The notes beneath the pieces are model-generated. The model did no database searches and was not told the DNA's origin. It saw only the letters and a program-made list of their open reading frames with translations. Source: Enterobacteriaceae bacterium (lineage in GTDB: Bacteria; Pseudomonadota; Gammaproteobacteria; Enterobacterales; Enterobacteriaceae). Taken from it: a DNA stretch of 64,000 bases. Shown here piece by piece: positions 17,600 to 30,528 of the stretch. A program made the position numbers and the translations under genes. The stretch lies in contig JAISKF010000023.1 in NCBI GenBank assembly GCA_031261005.1, positions 1-64,000 of the forward strand. Reading direction: 5' to 3'. Positions within the stretch are counted from its first letter, which is position 1; every line of letters begins with the position of its first letter.

Positions 17600-18069
17600 T
17601 CATGGTCATGATGATGGTGGTGGTGATATTCATCATCACCATTTTCATGATGATGCTCATGAAAACTGTTATCCGGCACCATAAACAACTTACCATAACG
17701 CACACCGCGTTCAGTAATTACCTGCTCTGCCAACTGCTCTACCCGATCTGCTTTACCTTTCAGCATTGAAACTTCCATACAACTACCGTGATCAAGATGC
17801 ACATGCAAGCTGGCTAAAGAAAGATCATGCTGATCATGGAAAGTACGCGTCAGGCGTTTCGACAACTCGCGCGATTCATGATCATAAACATACACCAATG
17901 CCGCGACACAAGACGAATTCCCCTCAATAGCAAAAGCGGAGTTCTGCATACCAGCACGCGCTAAATCACGAATAGCTTCAGAACGATTCTGATAGTTTTT
18001 CTCTTTGATAATCTTATCGATCTCTTCCATTAAATCGTCATCAATAGAAATGGTTATTCGCTGCATCAC
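17596..18069 (-). CDS. nikR: Nickel-responsive regulator NikR with His-rich tail
   Basis: NikR is a ribbon-helix-helix repressor that binds DNA when loaded with Ni2+. The N-terminal RHH domain is 'QRITISIDDDLMEEIDKII...NRSEAIRDLAR'. The ACT-like metal domain shows the nickel site: His in 'HDQHDLSLASLHVHLDHGSCMEV', two His in 'HVH', and the Cys. The protein has 157 residues against 133 in E. coli; the extra length is a C-terminal tail of mostly His, Asp and Glu from about residue 137. No nik transporter or urease gene is adjacent, so its target promoter is outside the window. It is convergent with yqhD. Confidence 0.93.
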   Translation of the reverse strand: MMQRITISIDDDLMEEIDKIIKEKNYQNRSEAIRDLARAGMQNSAFAIEGNSSCVAALVYVYDHESRELSKRLTRTFHDQHDLSLASLHVHLDHGSCMEVSMLKGKADRVEQLAEQVITERGVRYGKLFMVPDNSFHEHHHENGDDEYHHHHHHDHD

Positions 18070-18360
18070 CCGCTCTCCGAAACGTTAAAGTCACTTAAAT
18101 ACTAATAAAAACATAATAACGAGAAAGGCTCGATACGTCGAGGTAACAACATCGCGGAGCAGAGGCGCAGCTTTAATAACAAGATCATTATTAATCAATA
18201 AATATTCACCGAATGGTACAAATAAAATTCTTTACTTGTTCAATTAACTCATGTGAATATGAGACCATGATAATTTATATATCATTGATAAACATCACTA
18301 TAGCAATGTTTATTATCTAACCAAAACGTTTATTATATAACCAATTAAGGGAATAATGCT

Positions 18361-18951
18361 GTGAGTCCAACCGATTATATTATCCATCTAATTTTAAGCG
18401 GTATCCTTATTGTCGGCGTCTATCAGTTCTATTTTTTTACTCAACGTCATACCATCACTAAAGTTCGTGAGTTCCACTCCCCTATAGATGAAAAAATCCC
18501 TTTCTGTCCAGCATGGTCATGGATATATAGCTTTCTCTATTATCCGGCGATCCTGTATATCAACTGGATTGTGGAAGACTCACGCCAATTCATCATGATA
18601 GTTTTCAGCTATATCGTGCTGTTAGTGATGCAAATGATCTTCTTTATGCTGTTTCCGGTATCAACACCAGCCCACTGGCGCAGCATGAATACTGGCAAAA
18701 GCTGGTCTGAAAAATTCCTGCAGTATGTGCAATCATTTGATGATTCATCTAACTGCTTTCCAAGTATGCACGTTTCCGTCGCAACCTTAACGGCACTACT
18801 GGCTTACAGTACGCTAGGTCCGTTGGTATTCTTGTTTCCGATACTCATTGCGCTTTCCTGCATGTTTACCAAACAACATTATATTATTGATTTACCGGCA
18901 GGCGCTGTATTAGGCTGGGTTGCCTATCTGGTATATGGTGCGATTATCTAA
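18361..18951 (+). CDS. PAP2-superfamily membrane phosphatase
   Basis: This 196-residue membrane protein has about six hydrophobic segments. The PAP2 active site is visible as 'NCFPSMHVSVATL' (motif 2, catalytic His, about residue 140) and 'TKQHYIIDLPAGAVLG' (motif 3, His and Asp, about residues 176-185). Motif 1 is less standard. Relatives dephosphorylate lipid phosphates or transfer lipid head groups; its length and 'FPSMHVS' resemble the inositolphosphotransferase-like branch, but the substrate is unknown. The start is a GTG at 18361; the nearest upstream ATG meets a stop at once. Confidence 0.8.
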   Translation: MSPTDYIIHLILSGILIVGVYQFYFFTQRHTITKVREFHSPIDEKIPFCPAWSWIYSFLYYPAILYINWIVEDSRQFIMIVFSYIVLLVMQMIFFMLFPVSTPAHWRSMNTGKSWSEKFLQYVQSFDDSSNCFPSMHVSVATLTALLAYSTLGPLVFLFPILIALSCMFTKQHYIIDLPAGAVLGWVAYLVYGAII

Positions 18952-18965
18952 TATCTGATGTTATG

Positions 18966-18998
18966 CTGGCTGCCTCTCGGCAGCCAGTCTCTTTAATT
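18966..18998 (+). terminator. Rho-independent terminator after the PAP2 gene
   Basis: CTGGCTGCC and GGCAGCCAG pair perfectly around TCTC, followed by a T-rich tail. Confidence 0.8.
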
Positions 18999-19155
18999 CT
19001 TTAGTTTTTCTCCTGTCATATCACCTCAAACATATCATATTGATTAAACTAACCAAGTCAGACTATTCAGTTGATTTGGGTTGGCTGACCGTGAAATTTC
19101 GCAAAATTTATGCGGCTTTGATTGCATATCCATGCGGTCAACGTTACCATTGATA

Positions 19156-19194
19156 AATTCATTACTATTCATTAATAACGCATGAGTATTCATT
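19156..19194. promoter_or_regulatory. Possible pair of ARG boxes at artP
   Basis: Two 18-bp sites, each ending in TATTCATT (19156-19173 and 19177-19194), are separated by exactly 3 bases, the spacing used by ArgR hexamers. The left site matches the ARG-box core at 11 of 14 positions and the right one at only 9. The right site overlaps the artP start codon. ArgR control of art genes is known in E. coli; the sites here are weak. Confidence 0.3.
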
Positions 19195-19910
19195 TAAACG
19201 CTATAAATTGTTTCTACGGCAGCCATCAAGCGCTGTTCGATGTAACACTCGATTGTCCAAACGGGGAGACGCTGGTTCTTCTCGGTCCTAGTGGTGCCGG
19301 TAAGAGTTCCTTAATTCGGGTATTAAATCTGTTGGAAATGCCGCGTTCCGGTCAGCTTGCCATTGCTGGCAATGAATTTGATTTCAGCCGCCCGCCGTCA
19401 GAAAACGCAATCCGTGAGTTACGCCGTAACGTTGGTATGGTATTCCAACAATATAATCTGTGGCCGCACTTAACCGTAATGCAAAACCTGATTGAAGCGC
19501 CTTGTCGGGTATTAGGTTTATCAAAAGAAGCGGCTATTGATCGCGCAGAGAAATTACTCGCTCGTCTGCGTTTGCAAGAATTCAGCAGTCGTTTTCCTCT
19601 TCATCTTTCCGGCGGTCAGCAACAGCGTGTTGCGATTGCCAGAGCGCTGATGATGGAGCCGCAAATCCTGCTGTTTGATGAACCGACAGCCGCGCTCGAT
19701 CCTGAAATTACCGCGCAAGTCGTTAATATTATTCGTGAATTATCCGATACCGGTATTACGCAAGTTATCGTCACGCATGAAGTTGATTTTGCGAAGAAAA
19801 CAGCGAGCCGTGTCGTATATATGGAACAAGGGCGCGTTGTGGAATACGGCGATGCCCAAGCTTTTACCCAACCGCAAACGCCAGAGTTTGCTGGTTATCT
19901 GTCCCATTAA
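19182..19910 (+). CDS. artP: Arginine ABC transporter ATP-binding protein ArtP
   Basis: The 242 residues match ArtP in length and layout. Walker A is '[10 protein letters not shown]' (about residues 34-43), the signature '[15 protein letters not shown]', Walker B '[13 protein letters not shown]', and the switch His is in 'VTHEVDF'. It powers import of arginine through ArtQ and ArtM in the inner membrane. It heads a four-gene operon; artI starts 37 bases later. Confidence 0.94.
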   Translation: MSIHLNAINCFYGSHQALFDVTLDCPNGETLVLLGPSGAGKSSLIRVLNLLEMPRSGQLAIAGNEFDFSRPPSENAIRELRRNVGMVFQQYNLWPHLTVMQNLIEAPCRVLGLSKEAAIDRAEKLLARLRLQEFSSRFPLHLSGGQQQRVAIARALMMEPQILLFDEPTAALDPEITAQVVNIIRELSDTGITQVIVTHEVDFAKKTASRVVYMEQGRVVEYGDAQAFTQPQTPEFAGYLSH

Positions 19911-19947
19911 TTGAGTTGTTTACTAGTTAATATATAGGGAGTTTGAC

Positions 19948-20673
19948 ATGAAAAAATTATTACTCGCTACTCTGCTTGCCAGCATGACATTTACCGCAGC
20001 AGCCGAAGAAAAAATCAGCTTTGCGACAGAAGCATCATATCCTCCATTTGAATATGTTGATGCCAATAACCAAATTCAGGGCTTTGACATCGATTTGGCA
20101 AAAGCGCTGTGTGCGGAAATTAAAGCAGAATGTACCTTCTCTAATCAAAGTTTTGACAGTCTGGTTCCGGGTCTGAAATTCCGTCGTTTTGATGCCGCGA
20201 TCGCAGCAATGGACGTCACGCCTGAACGTCAGGAGCAAGTTGCCTTTACCAATACCTACTACGATAACTCTGCAACCTTTATTGCCCCTAAAGGTAAAGT
20301 AGCAGATATTGCTGCATTGAAAGGTCAGAAAGTCGGTATGCAGAACGGCACAACTCACCAGAAATATCTGCTGGAAAAACACACTGAAATTAAGCCATCC
20401 GCTTATGACAGCTACCAAAATGCCATTCTTGATCTGAAAAGCGGTCGTATTAACGCAGTCTTTGGTGACACCGCCGTTGTTGCTGAATGGCTGAAAAAGA
20501 ACGATGACTTAGCTACCGTTGGCGACAAAATCACTGATGATGCTTACTTCGGTACTGGCTTTGCCATCGCTGTTAATCAGAAGAATACTGAGCTGCGCGA
20601 TAAACTGAATGCTGCACTGGAAAAAATCAAACAGAACGGCACTTATCAAGCCATCTACAATAAATGGTTCTAA
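19948..20673 (+). CDS. artI: Arginine-binding periplasmic protein ArtI/ArtJ
   Basis: This 241-residue solute-binding protein of family 3 starts with a signal peptide, MKKLLLATLLASMTFTAAAEE. The mature start 'ISFATEASYPPFEYVDANNQIQGFDIDLAKAL' carries the ligand-binding Tyr/Phe and Asp of this family. Arg- and Asp-contact blocks such as 'GTTHQKYL' and 'VFGDTAVVAEWL' follow. By order (P-I-Q-M) it corresponds to ArtI, though ArtI and ArtJ are close paralogues. GGGAG precedes the ATG. Confidence 0.9.
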   Translation: MKKLLLATLLASMTFTAAAEEKISFATEASYPPFEYVDANNQIQGFDIDLAKALCAEIKAECTFSNQSFDSLVPGLKFRRFDAAIAAMDVTPERQEQVAFTNTYYDNSATFIAPKGKVADIAALKGQKVGMQNGTTHQKYLLEKHTEIKPSAYDSYQNAILDLKSGRINAVFGDTAVVAEWLKKNDDLATVGDKITDDAYFGTGFAIAVNQKNTELRDKLNAALEKIKQNGTYQAIYNKWF

Positions 20674-20688
20674 AAAATTTAATCAGCA

Positions 20689-21393
20689 ATGAATGAAATT
20701 CTACCTTTAGCAAGCGCCGCCGGAATGACCGTCGGGCTTGCCGTTTGTTCTCTGGTACTTGGCTTAGTTTTAGCCATGTTTTTTGCCGTATGGGAATCAT
20801 CGCGCCTGAAAGTTTTCAGCTATATCGCCACTGGTATCGTTATGATACTGCGCGGTTTACCGGAAATTTTAGTGGTGCTGTTTATCTATTTTGGTGCCTC
20901 ACAACTGCTGATGACGTTAGCTGATGGTTTTAGCTTGTTTGGTTTAACCATTCAGCTAGACATCGATAATTTCGATGTCAGTCCATTCTTATGCGGTGTG
21001 ATTGCCCTTTCTCTGCTGTATGCCGCTTATGGCTCGCAAACATTGCGCGGTGCATTAAAAGCCGTACCGCGCGGGCAATGGGAATCAGGTCAAGCGTTGG
21101 GGATCAGCAAATCAGCTATTTTCTTTCGACTGATCATGCCGCAGATGTGGCGTCATGCGTTGCCCGGTTTAGGCAATCAGTGGTTGGTATTATTGAAAGA
21201 TACCGCGCTGGTATCATTAATCAGCGTCAATGATTTGATGCTGCAAACCAAAAGTATCGCGATTCGGACGCAAGAACCATTTACCTGGTTTGTGATTGCT
21301 GCGTTGGTTTATTTAGTCATCACATTAATCAGCCAATATATTCTCTCCCTGATTGAACAGCGGACTACGCGCTTTGAACGGGAGGCGGTGTAA
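20689..21393 (+). CDS. artQ: Arginine ABC transporter permease ArtQ
   Basis: The 234 residues form a His/Glu/Gln/Arg/opine-type permease with five hydrophobic segments. The EAA loop that contacts ArtP is '[39 protein letters not shown]'-like in the C-terminal half. It pairs with ArtM; its stop and the artM start overlap by one base (TAATG), suggesting coupled translation. Confidence 0.93.
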   Translation: MNEILPLASAAGMTVGLAVCSLVLGLVLAMFFAVWESSRLKVFSYIATGIVMILRGLPEILVVLFIYFGASQLLMTLADGFSLFGLTIQLDIDNFDVSPFLCGVIALSLLYAAYGSQTLRGALKAVPRGQWESGQALGISKSAIFFRLIMPQMWRHALPGLGNQWLVLLKDTALVSLISVNDLMLQTKSIAIRTQEPFTWFVIAALVYLVITLISQYILSLIEQRTTRFEREAV

Positions 21394-22058
21394 TGTTTGA
21401 ATATTTGCCTGATGTGCTGCAAGGGTTACATACCAGCCTTAGCCTGACGTTTGTTTCCTTAATTGTCGCGCTGTTTTTAGCCTTACTGTTTACCGTCATT
21501 TTAATGCTGAAAACACCTATACTGATTTGGCTGGTAAAAGGCTACATTACCTTATTTACTGGCACGCCGTTGCTAGTTCAAATCTTCCTGATTTATTATG
21601 GTCCTGGGCAGTTTGAAAGCATCAAAAATTATCCGGTACTGTGGGAACTGTTATCACAACCGTGGCTATGTGCGATGATCGCCTTGTCGCTGAACAGTGC
21701 TGCTTACTCTACCCTGCTATTTCACGGCGCAGCACGGGCAATTCCTGCGGGTCAATGGGAATCCTGCGCGGCGTTAGGTATGTCAAAAGCGCAGACCATT
21801 GCTATTTTGCTGCCTTATGCTTTTAAACGCGCACTATCATCTTATTCCAACGAAGTGGTTTTGGTATTTAAGAGTACATCTCTGGCTTATACCATTACGC
21901 TGATGGAAATCATGGGCTACAGCCAGTTAATGTATGGACGCACTTATGATGTAATGGTTTATGGCGCAGCAGGAATTATTTATCTGTGCGTGAATGGATT
22001 ACTAACATTGATGATGCGGTTAATTGAGAAAAAGGCGTTAGTGTTTGAGCATCGGTGA
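21393..22058 (+). CDS. artM: Arginine ABC transporter permease ArtM
   Basis: The 221 residues form the second permease of the arginine importer. Five hydrophobic segments are seen, with an early 'FTGTPLLVQIFLIYYG' typical of this family and an EAA loop 'GAARAIPAGQWESCAALGM' near residue 120. It is the last gene of artPIQM and is followed by a strong bidirectional terminator. Confidence 0.93.
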   Translation: MFEYLPDVLQGLHTSLSLTFVSLIVALFLALLFTVILMLKTPILIWLVKGYITLFTGTPLLVQIFLIYYGPGQFESIKNYPVLWELLSQPWLCAMIALSLNSAAYSTLLFHGAARAIPAGQWESCAALGMSKAQTIAILLPYAFKRALSSYSNEVVLVFKSTSLAYTITLMEIMGYSQLMYGRTYDVMVYGAAGIIYLCVNGLLTLMMRLIEKKALVFEHR

Positions 22059-22087
22059 TTTAACTATCGATGATTGAAATCCAGTTG

Positions 22088-22119
22088 CAACAAAGCCCGA
22101 AATATTTCGGGCTTTGTTG
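22088..22119. terminator. Bidirectional terminator between artM and yeeZ
   Basis: A perfect 32-bp palindrome with the arm CAACAAAGCCCGAAAT is followed by T residues on the plus strand. It lies between two convergent genes and can serve both. Confidence 0.9.
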
Positions 22120-22130
22120 TTTTTAATGAC

Positions 22131-22958
22131 TTAAAGAATCGGCATCAACTGCGGATCACAAAAACGATATTCAAAACCCAATTCGCAGCAAATGCGCTGT
22201 CCGCTAATGATTCGTCCGCGAGAATCATTATCCGTCGGCGCAAACTCTGGCGCTGCCAGCCCTAATTTTTTCGCCATTAGCGGATAATAATCGCGCTTGC
22301 GCGGGTGAACTGGCGCGCACAAATTGTAGATATATCCGCCCTGCGTTTGAGCCAGTAACAGTTGAATCGCCGCAATCACATCTTCTTGATGAACAAGATT
22401 CACGCCGCAATTGCCATCAGGTAATCCTTGTTTACCGGAAAGAAAGCGACCAGGGTGGCGATCGGGACCGATTAAACCGGCAAGACGCAAAATATCCACC
22501 TGAATATTCGGTAAATCATGCAACCAGTTTTCCAGCTCCACCAGCACTTTGCCGGAAACCCGTTGCGGAGTACGTGATGAATCTTCGCTTACTTCACCCT
22601 CACCTTTGCCATAAACCGACGTTGAGCTGATAAAAATCACGCGAGAAACATGCTGACTCAAAGCGCTATCCACTAAAATTTGTACCGACTGGCGATAAAT
22701 CTCCGCTTGTTCTGGCTCGCGTCGGGCTGGCAGCGTGATGATCAGCACATCGCAATCAAGCAACTGCTGCCAGTCTTCATCATCACATTCTGGCGTTGGC
22801 GTCATCACTAATTGACAGGCATTGACACCAGACATTCTGGCAGCGTCCAGCCCATCTTGCGTAGTTTTACTGCCCGCCACTTGATAACCGCGACTAATCA
22901 GCGATAGCGCCAACGGCATTCCGAGCCAACCTAAGCCAACAATAGATACTTTTTTCAT
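22131..22958 (-). CDS. yeeZ: NAD(P)-dependent SDR/epimerase-like protein YeeZ
   Basis: The product has 275 residues with the ATG at 22958 (MKKVSIVGLGWLG), matching E. coli YeeZ (274 aa); longer upstream reading frames add a non-homologous tail. It has a Rossmann fold: the glycine-rich 'VGLGWLGMPLA' is at the N-terminus and 'FISSTSVYGKGEGEV' carries the epimerase-like Ser/Tyr. Its enzymatic role is not established. As in E. coli, it lies next to and divergent from the his operon leader. Confidence 0.9.
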   Translation of the reverse strand: MKKVSIVGLGWLGMPLALSLISRGYQVAGSKTTQDGLDAARMSGVNACQLVMTPTPECDDEDWQQLLDCDVLIITLPARREPEQAEIYRQSVQILVDSALSQHVSRVIFISSTSVYGKGEGEVSEDSSRTPQRVSGKVLVELENWLHDLPNIQVDILRLAGLIGPDRHPGRFLSGKQGLPDGNCGVNLVHQEDVIAAIQLLLAQTQGGYIYNLCAPVHPRKRDYYPLMAKKLGLAAPEFAPTDNDSRGRIISGQRICCELGFEYRFCDPQLMPIL

Positions 22959-23205
22959 ATATATCCCATAAAGCTGTTTATCTGGATAACACCGGTAATA
23001 TGAATAATAATATAAGTCAAATTCCATGCTATTACCTGTTTAATTCGGTAATAAAGCCTGTTCATAAAATATCTTATTCTCCATATCGCTTCATGCCGAA
23101 TGATTACGCAATAATAATCAAAAAAGAAGTTGCCAATCACGCAAACAATGCGTAATTTATCCGCCAGCGATGCTAATAAATCACCCAATTAAGGCGCAAT
23201 AAATT

Positions 23206-23253
23206 ATGTTTAACGTTCTGTTTAACCACCATCATCACCATCACCCTGATTAG
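23206..23253 (+). CDS. hisL: his operon leader peptide HisL
   Basis: This 15-residue ORF, MFNVLFNHHHHHHPD, has six consecutive His codons, against seven in E. coli. Ribosome stalling there when charged tRNA-His is scarce prevents the downstream attenuator from forming. It starts 206 bases before hisG. Confidence 0.92.
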   Translation: MFNVLFNHHHHHHPD

Positions 23254-23316
23254 TCTTCAGGCAGTTGGTGCTGGAAGACAATAAAGATTCTTCCAGTGGC
23301 GAACAGAAAGTTAGAG

Positions 23317-23351
23317 AAAGCCCTCGGAAGAATTCTTCCGAGGGCTTTTTT
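23317..23351 (+). terminator. his operon attenuator
   Basis: AAAGCCCTCGGAAGAA pairs with TTCTTCCGAGGGCTTT and is followed by a T-run, 60 bases before hisG. An earlier stretch (23270-23296, GGAAGACAATAAAGATTCTTCC) can pair as part of the competing antiterminator structure. Confidence 0.9.
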
Positions 23352-23411
23352 AATGCCTTCGATTTAATAAAAAATAAACATTAAGTTCAGAGAAAAAAGA
23401 AGAGGAATACC

Positions 23412-24311
23412 ATGTTAGATAAAAGTCGTTTACGCATTGCCATGCAGAAGTCAGGTCGTTTAAGTGAAGAGTCACAAAAACTATTCGCAAGCTGCGGCAT
23501 CAAGATTAACCTGCAACAGCAACGCCTGATTGCTTTCGCAGAAAACATGCCGATTGATATTTTGCGTGTCCGTGATGACGATATTCCGGGCTTAGTGATG
23601 GACGGCGTGGTAGATCTCGGCATCATCGGTGAAAACGTGCTGGAAGAGGAGCTGTTAACGCGCCGCGCACAAGGTGAAGATCCGCGTTATATCACTTTGC
23701 GCCGTTTAGATTTCGGCGGCTGCCGTCTTTCTATCGCCATGCCACTGGACGCCGAATATAAAGGTCCGCAAAGCCTGCAAAATAGCCGTATCGCCACATC
23801 TTATCCTCACCTGTTAAAACGCTATCTCGACGAACAAAAAGTTAATTTTAAATCCTGTCTGCTAAACGGTTCGGTGGAAGTAGCACCGCGTGCGGGTTTA
23901 GCTGATGCCATCTGCGATTTAGTTTCTTCCGGTGCTACTCTGGAAGCGAACGGTCTGCGTGAAGTTGATGTGATTTATCGCTCTAAAGCGACACTGATTC
24001 AGCGCGACGGTGAAATATCAGAAGATAAGCAAGAGCTGATCAACAAGCTGCTAACTCGTATGCAGGGCGTGATTCAAGCGCGTGAATCCAAATACATCAT
24101 GCTGCACGCGCCAAGCGATCGCTTAGAGGGCATTATAGCCCTGTTACCGGGCGCTGAACGTCCAACCATTCTGCCGTTAGCCGGTGATAAGAGCCGCGTG
24201 GCGATGCACATGGTGAGCAGCGAAACCCTGTTCTGGGAAACGATGGAAAGCCTGAAAGCGCTTGGTGCCAGCTCAATTCTGGTGTTACCAATCGAAAAAA
24301 TGATGGAGTAA
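23412..24311 (+). CDS. hisG: ATP phosphoribosyltransferase HisG
   Basis: The 299 residues match the long-form HisG of enterobacteria. It catalyses the first step of histidine synthesis, joining ATP and PRPP, and is inhibited by histidine through a C-terminal ACT-like domain. Visible features are '[15 protein letters not shown]' at the start, '[15 protein letters not shown]'-type phosphate-binding block near residue 75, and the PRPP loop '[14 protein letters not shown]' near residue 175. Its stop overlaps the hisD start by one base. Confidence 0.97.
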   Translation: MLDKSRLRIAMQKSGRLSEESQKLFASCGIKINLQQQRLIAFAENMPIDILRVRDDDIPGLVMDGVVDLGIIGENVLEEELLTRRAQGEDPRYITLRRLDFGGCRLSIAMPLDAEYKGPQSLQNSRIATSYPHLLKRYLDEQKVNFKSCLLNGSVEVAPRAGLADAICDLVSSGATLEANGLREVDVIYRSKATLIQRDGEISEDKQELINKLLTRMQGVIQARESKYIMLHAPSDRLEGIIALLPGAERPTILPLAGDKSRVAMHMVSSETLFWETMESLKALGASSILVLPIEKMME

Positions 24312-25612
24312 TGACAATGCAATTGACTTATTGGGAAAAATGCACCGAAGAACAGCAAGCCGCATTGCTTTCTCGTCCGGCAGTAAATGCTTCTGATCGC
24401 ATCAGTACCGCGGTAAGCGACATTATCGAGCAAGTGAAATCAGGCGGTGATCGCGCGCTAAAAGAACTCAGCGCTAAATTTGATCGCGTGCAAACGGACT
24501 CCATTCGCATCTCCGCCGAAGAAATTGAAGCGGCGTCAGCACGCCTGAATGATGAAATCAAGCAAGCAATGGCGATTGCAGCCCGCAATATTGAGACATT
24601 CCACAAAGCACAAGTTCTTCCGGTGGTGGATATTGAAACTCAAGCGGGTGTGCGCTGCCAGCTCGTCACTCGACCAATAAAATCAGTTGGTTTGTATATT
24701 CCGGGCGGCACTGCGCCGCTGCCATCAACAGTATTAATGCTCGGTATTCCATCACGTTTAGCCGGTTGCAGTGAAGTCGTACTCTGCTCACCGCCGCCAA
24801 TTGCTGATGAAATTTTGTATGCCGCTAAACTTTGCGGCATCAAAAATGTATTCCAACTGGGCGGCGCACAAGCGATAGCAGCCATGGCTTTCGGCAGTGA
24901 GAGCGTCAGCAAAGTGGATAAAATTTTCGGACCGGGCAATGCCTACGTTACTGAAGCAAAACGTCAGGTCAGTCAGGCAATCGGCGGAGCAGCTATTGAT
25001 ATGCCTGCTGGTCCGTCAGAAGTATTAGTGATCGCCGACAGCGGTTCAACGCCTGCGTTTATCGCTGCTGACTTACTTTCTCAGGCAGAACATGGCACGG
25101 ATTCTCAAGTGGTTTTACTAACACCTGATGAGGATATTGCCCAAGCTGTTTCTGAAGAGCTAGAGAAACAGCTAGTCACATTGTCACGAGAAACGATCGC
25201 ACGTCAGGCATTGTCAGAAAGCCGCTTAATCGTCACCCGTGATATAGAACAGTGCATTGAAATCAGCAATCGCTATGGTCCGGAACATTTAATTATCCAG
25301 ACGCGCCTACCTGAAACATTGGTTGAACACATCACCAGCGCCGGTTCAGTATTTCTCGGTGACTGGTCGCCAGAATCTGCCGGTGATTATGCTTCCGGCA
25401 CCAATCACGTATTGCCGACCTATGGCTATACTGCGACCAGTTCCAGTTTAGGGCTGGCGGATTTCCAAAAACGTATGACCGTGCAGCAATTATCAGCCAA
25501 AGGTTTATTAGCATTAGCGCCAACCATCGAAACACTGGCGCAAGCTGAGCAGCTTACCGCGCACAAGCAAGCCGTTTCTCTACGCGTTGCTAAGCTAAAA
25601 TTACTGGATTAG
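24311..25612 (+). CDS. hisD: Histidinol dehydrogenase HisD
   Basis: The 433 residues fit this zinc enzyme, which oxidises histidinol twice with NAD+ to histidine. Characteristic blocks are '[21 protein letters not shown]', '[17 protein letters not shown]', '[16 protein letters not shown]' (metal and catalytic Gln/His), and '[10 protein letters not shown]'. The ATG at 24311 overlaps the hisG stop; ATG 24317 is an alternative. Confidence 0.97.
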   Translation: MTMQLTYWEKCTEEQQAALLSRPAVNASDRISTAVSDIIEQVKSGGDRALKELSAKFDRVQTDSIRISAEEIEAASARLNDEIKQAMAIAARNIETFHKAQVLPVVDIETQAGVRCQLVTRPIKSVGLYIPGGTAPLPSTVLMLGIPSRLAGCSEVVLCSPPPIADEILYAAKLCGIKNVFQLGGAQAIAAMAFGSESVSKVDKIFGPGNAYVTEAKRQVSQAIGGAAIDMPAGPSEVLVIADSGSTPAFIAADLLSQAEHGTDSQVVLLTPDEDIAQAVSEELEKQLVTLSRETIARQALSESRLIVTRDIEQCIEISNRYGPEHLIIQTRLPETLVEHITSAGSVFLGDWSPESAGDYASGTNHVLPTYGYTATSSSLGLADFQKRMTVQQLSAKGLLALAPTIETLAQAEQLTAHKQAVSLRVAKLKLLD

Positions 25613-26677
<1,065 letters not shown>

Positions 26678-26691
26678 GGATCACAGCCTTC

Positions 26692-27758
26692 ATGAGCCAA
26701 AAATATCTTTTTATTGACCGCGACGGCACAATTATTGCCGAACCGCCTGAAGATTTTCAGGTAGACCGACTGGATAAACTCGCCCTTGAACCGCGCGTTA
26801 TCCCTGCCCTGCTAAAACTACAGGACGCCGGTTTTACGCTGGTGATGATCACCAATCAAGACGGACTCGGCACCAGCAGCTTTCCGCAGGAAGATTTCGA
26901 TCCGCCGCACAATCTGATGATGCAGATCCTTGAATCACAAGGTATTCATTTTAAAGATGTGCTGATTTGCCCGCATACGCCTGCCGACAACTGCGATTGC
27001 CGTAAACCGAAAACCAAACTGGTTACGCCGTATCTGCACCCGACAGTGATGGATTACGAAAATTCATGGGTTATTGGTGACAGAGAAACCGATCTGCAAC
27101 TGGCTGTAAATATGGGAATTCAAGGCATTCGCTATAATCCTGAAACACTGGGCTGGAACCAGATTGTTGAGCAATTAACCCAATCTGATCGCCACGCACA
27201 CGTTGTTCGCACCACCAAAGAAACCACTATTGATGTGGAAGTCTGGCTGGATCGTGAAGGCGGCAGCCAAATCAGTACCGGTATTGGTTTCTTTGATCAC
27301 ATGTTGGATCAAATCGCCACACACGGCGGTTTCCGTATGAATATCAACGTCAAAGGCGATCTGTTTATCGACGATCATCACACCATCGAAGATACCGGTC
27401 TGGCGCTGGGCGAAGCACTGAAAAAAGCGTTGGGCGATAAACGCGGTATCGGGCGTTTTGGCTTTGTGCTGCCAATGGACGAATGTTTAGCCCGTTGTGC
27501 GCTGGATATTTCCGGCCGCCCGTTTTTGGAATATAAAGCGGAATTCAGCCATCAGCGCGTCGGCGATATGAGTACCGAAATGGTAGAACATTTCTTCCAT
27601 TCACTGGCTTATTCAATGGCAATAACTTTGCACTTAAAAACCAAAGGCAAAAACGATCATCACCGCGTTGAAAGCCTGTTTAAAGTATTTGGTCGAGCAC
27701 TGCGTCAAGCAATCCAAATCGATGGCAATACGTTGCCAAGCTCCAAAGGAGTGCTGTG

Positions 27759-27759
<1 letters not shown>
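26692..27759 (+). CDS. hisB: Bifunctional HisB (histidinol-phosphatase / IGP dehydratase)
   Basis: The 355 residues carry two fused domains, the arrangement typical of gammaproteobacteria. Residues 1-165 are a HAD phosphatase ('FIDRDGTII' with the nucleophile Asp, zinc Cys/His in '[15 protein letters not shown]'). Residues 170-355 are the imidazoleglycerol-phosphate dehydratase, with the metal-binding '[16 protein letters not shown]' and 'HHRVESLFK' repeats. It performs steps 7 and 9 of histidine synthesis. Its stop overlaps the hisH start. Confidence 0.97.
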
Positions 27760-29840
<2,081 letters not shown>

Positions 29841-29847
<7 letters not shown>

Positions 29848-30440
29848 CCCAACAACTGGACTGGGAAAAAACAGACGGCATGATGCCGGTCATTATTCAG
29901 CACGCGGTATCCGGCGAAGTTCTGATGCTAGGCTATATGAATCAGGAAGCGTTACAAGTCACACAGCAAAGCGGCAAAGTGACGTTCTTCTCCCGCACTA
30001 AACAGCGTTTATGGACAAAAGGTGAAAGCTCCGGCAATTTCCTGAATGTGGTGAGTATTACTCCTGATTGCGATAAAGATACCCTGCTGATTCTGGCAAA
30101 TCCGCAAGGTCCAACTTGTCACAACGGCACCAGCAGTTGTTTTGCACCGGCAGAAAGCGATTGGGCATTTTTATATCAGCTAGAACAGTTATTAGCCGCG
30201 CGCAAACAAGCCGATCCTGCAACGTCTTACACCGCCAAATTGTATGCCAGCGGCACAAAACGTATCGCGCAGAAAGTTGGTGAAGAAGGCGTAGAAACTG
30301 CACTGGCAGCAACGGTTCATGATCGCGAAGAGCTAACTAACGAAGCCTCTGATCTGGTTTATCACTTGTTAGTTCTGCTGCAAGATCAGGATTTGAATTT
30401 AAGTGCAGTGATTGATTGTTTGAGAGAAAGGCATAAGTAA
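29841..30440 (+). CDS. hisI: Bifunctional HisI (PRA-CH / PRA-PH)
   Basis: The 199 residues hold the cyclohydrolase domain (1-115) and the pyrophosphohydrolase domain (115-199), as in the enterobacterial HisIE fusion. Marks are '[12 protein letters not shown]', '[18 protein letters not shown]', 'CHNGTSSCF' (zinc Cys), then '[13 protein letters not shown]' and '[13 protein letters not shown]' of the MazG-like domain. It is the last gene of the operon. Confidence 0.97.
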
Positions 30441-30486
30441 CAGTCTATAACTTCCCTCTGTCAAAGAGTGGTTGCCGCAAGCAGAC

Positions 30487-30525
30487 GGGGTAGTTTTCTC
30501 AATATGTGATGAGAATTTCTACCCC
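30487..30525. repeat. Stem-loop between hisI and the WG lipoprotein gene
   Basis: GGGGTAG...TCTCA and TGAGA...CTACCCC form a long interrupted hairpin between convergent genes. The left flank AGACGGGGTAG also occurs near 12333, so this may be a small dispersed element as well as a terminator. Confidence 0.45.
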
Positions 30526-30528
30526 ACC

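Noticed and set aside
17590..17680. A low-complexity CAT/ATG repeat region as a sequence artefact
   Set aside because: It encodes the His-rich tail of NikR in frame to the stop codon, so it is a genuine coding feature.
23100..23205. A his operon promoter with TTGCCA as -35
   Set aside because: The matching -10 (TAATTT) is poor, so I could not place the promoter with any confidence.
24328..24939. Long minus-strand ORFs opposite hisD and other his genes
   Set aside because: They are typical antisense shadows of codon-biased genes, with no ribosome-binding sites or family matches.
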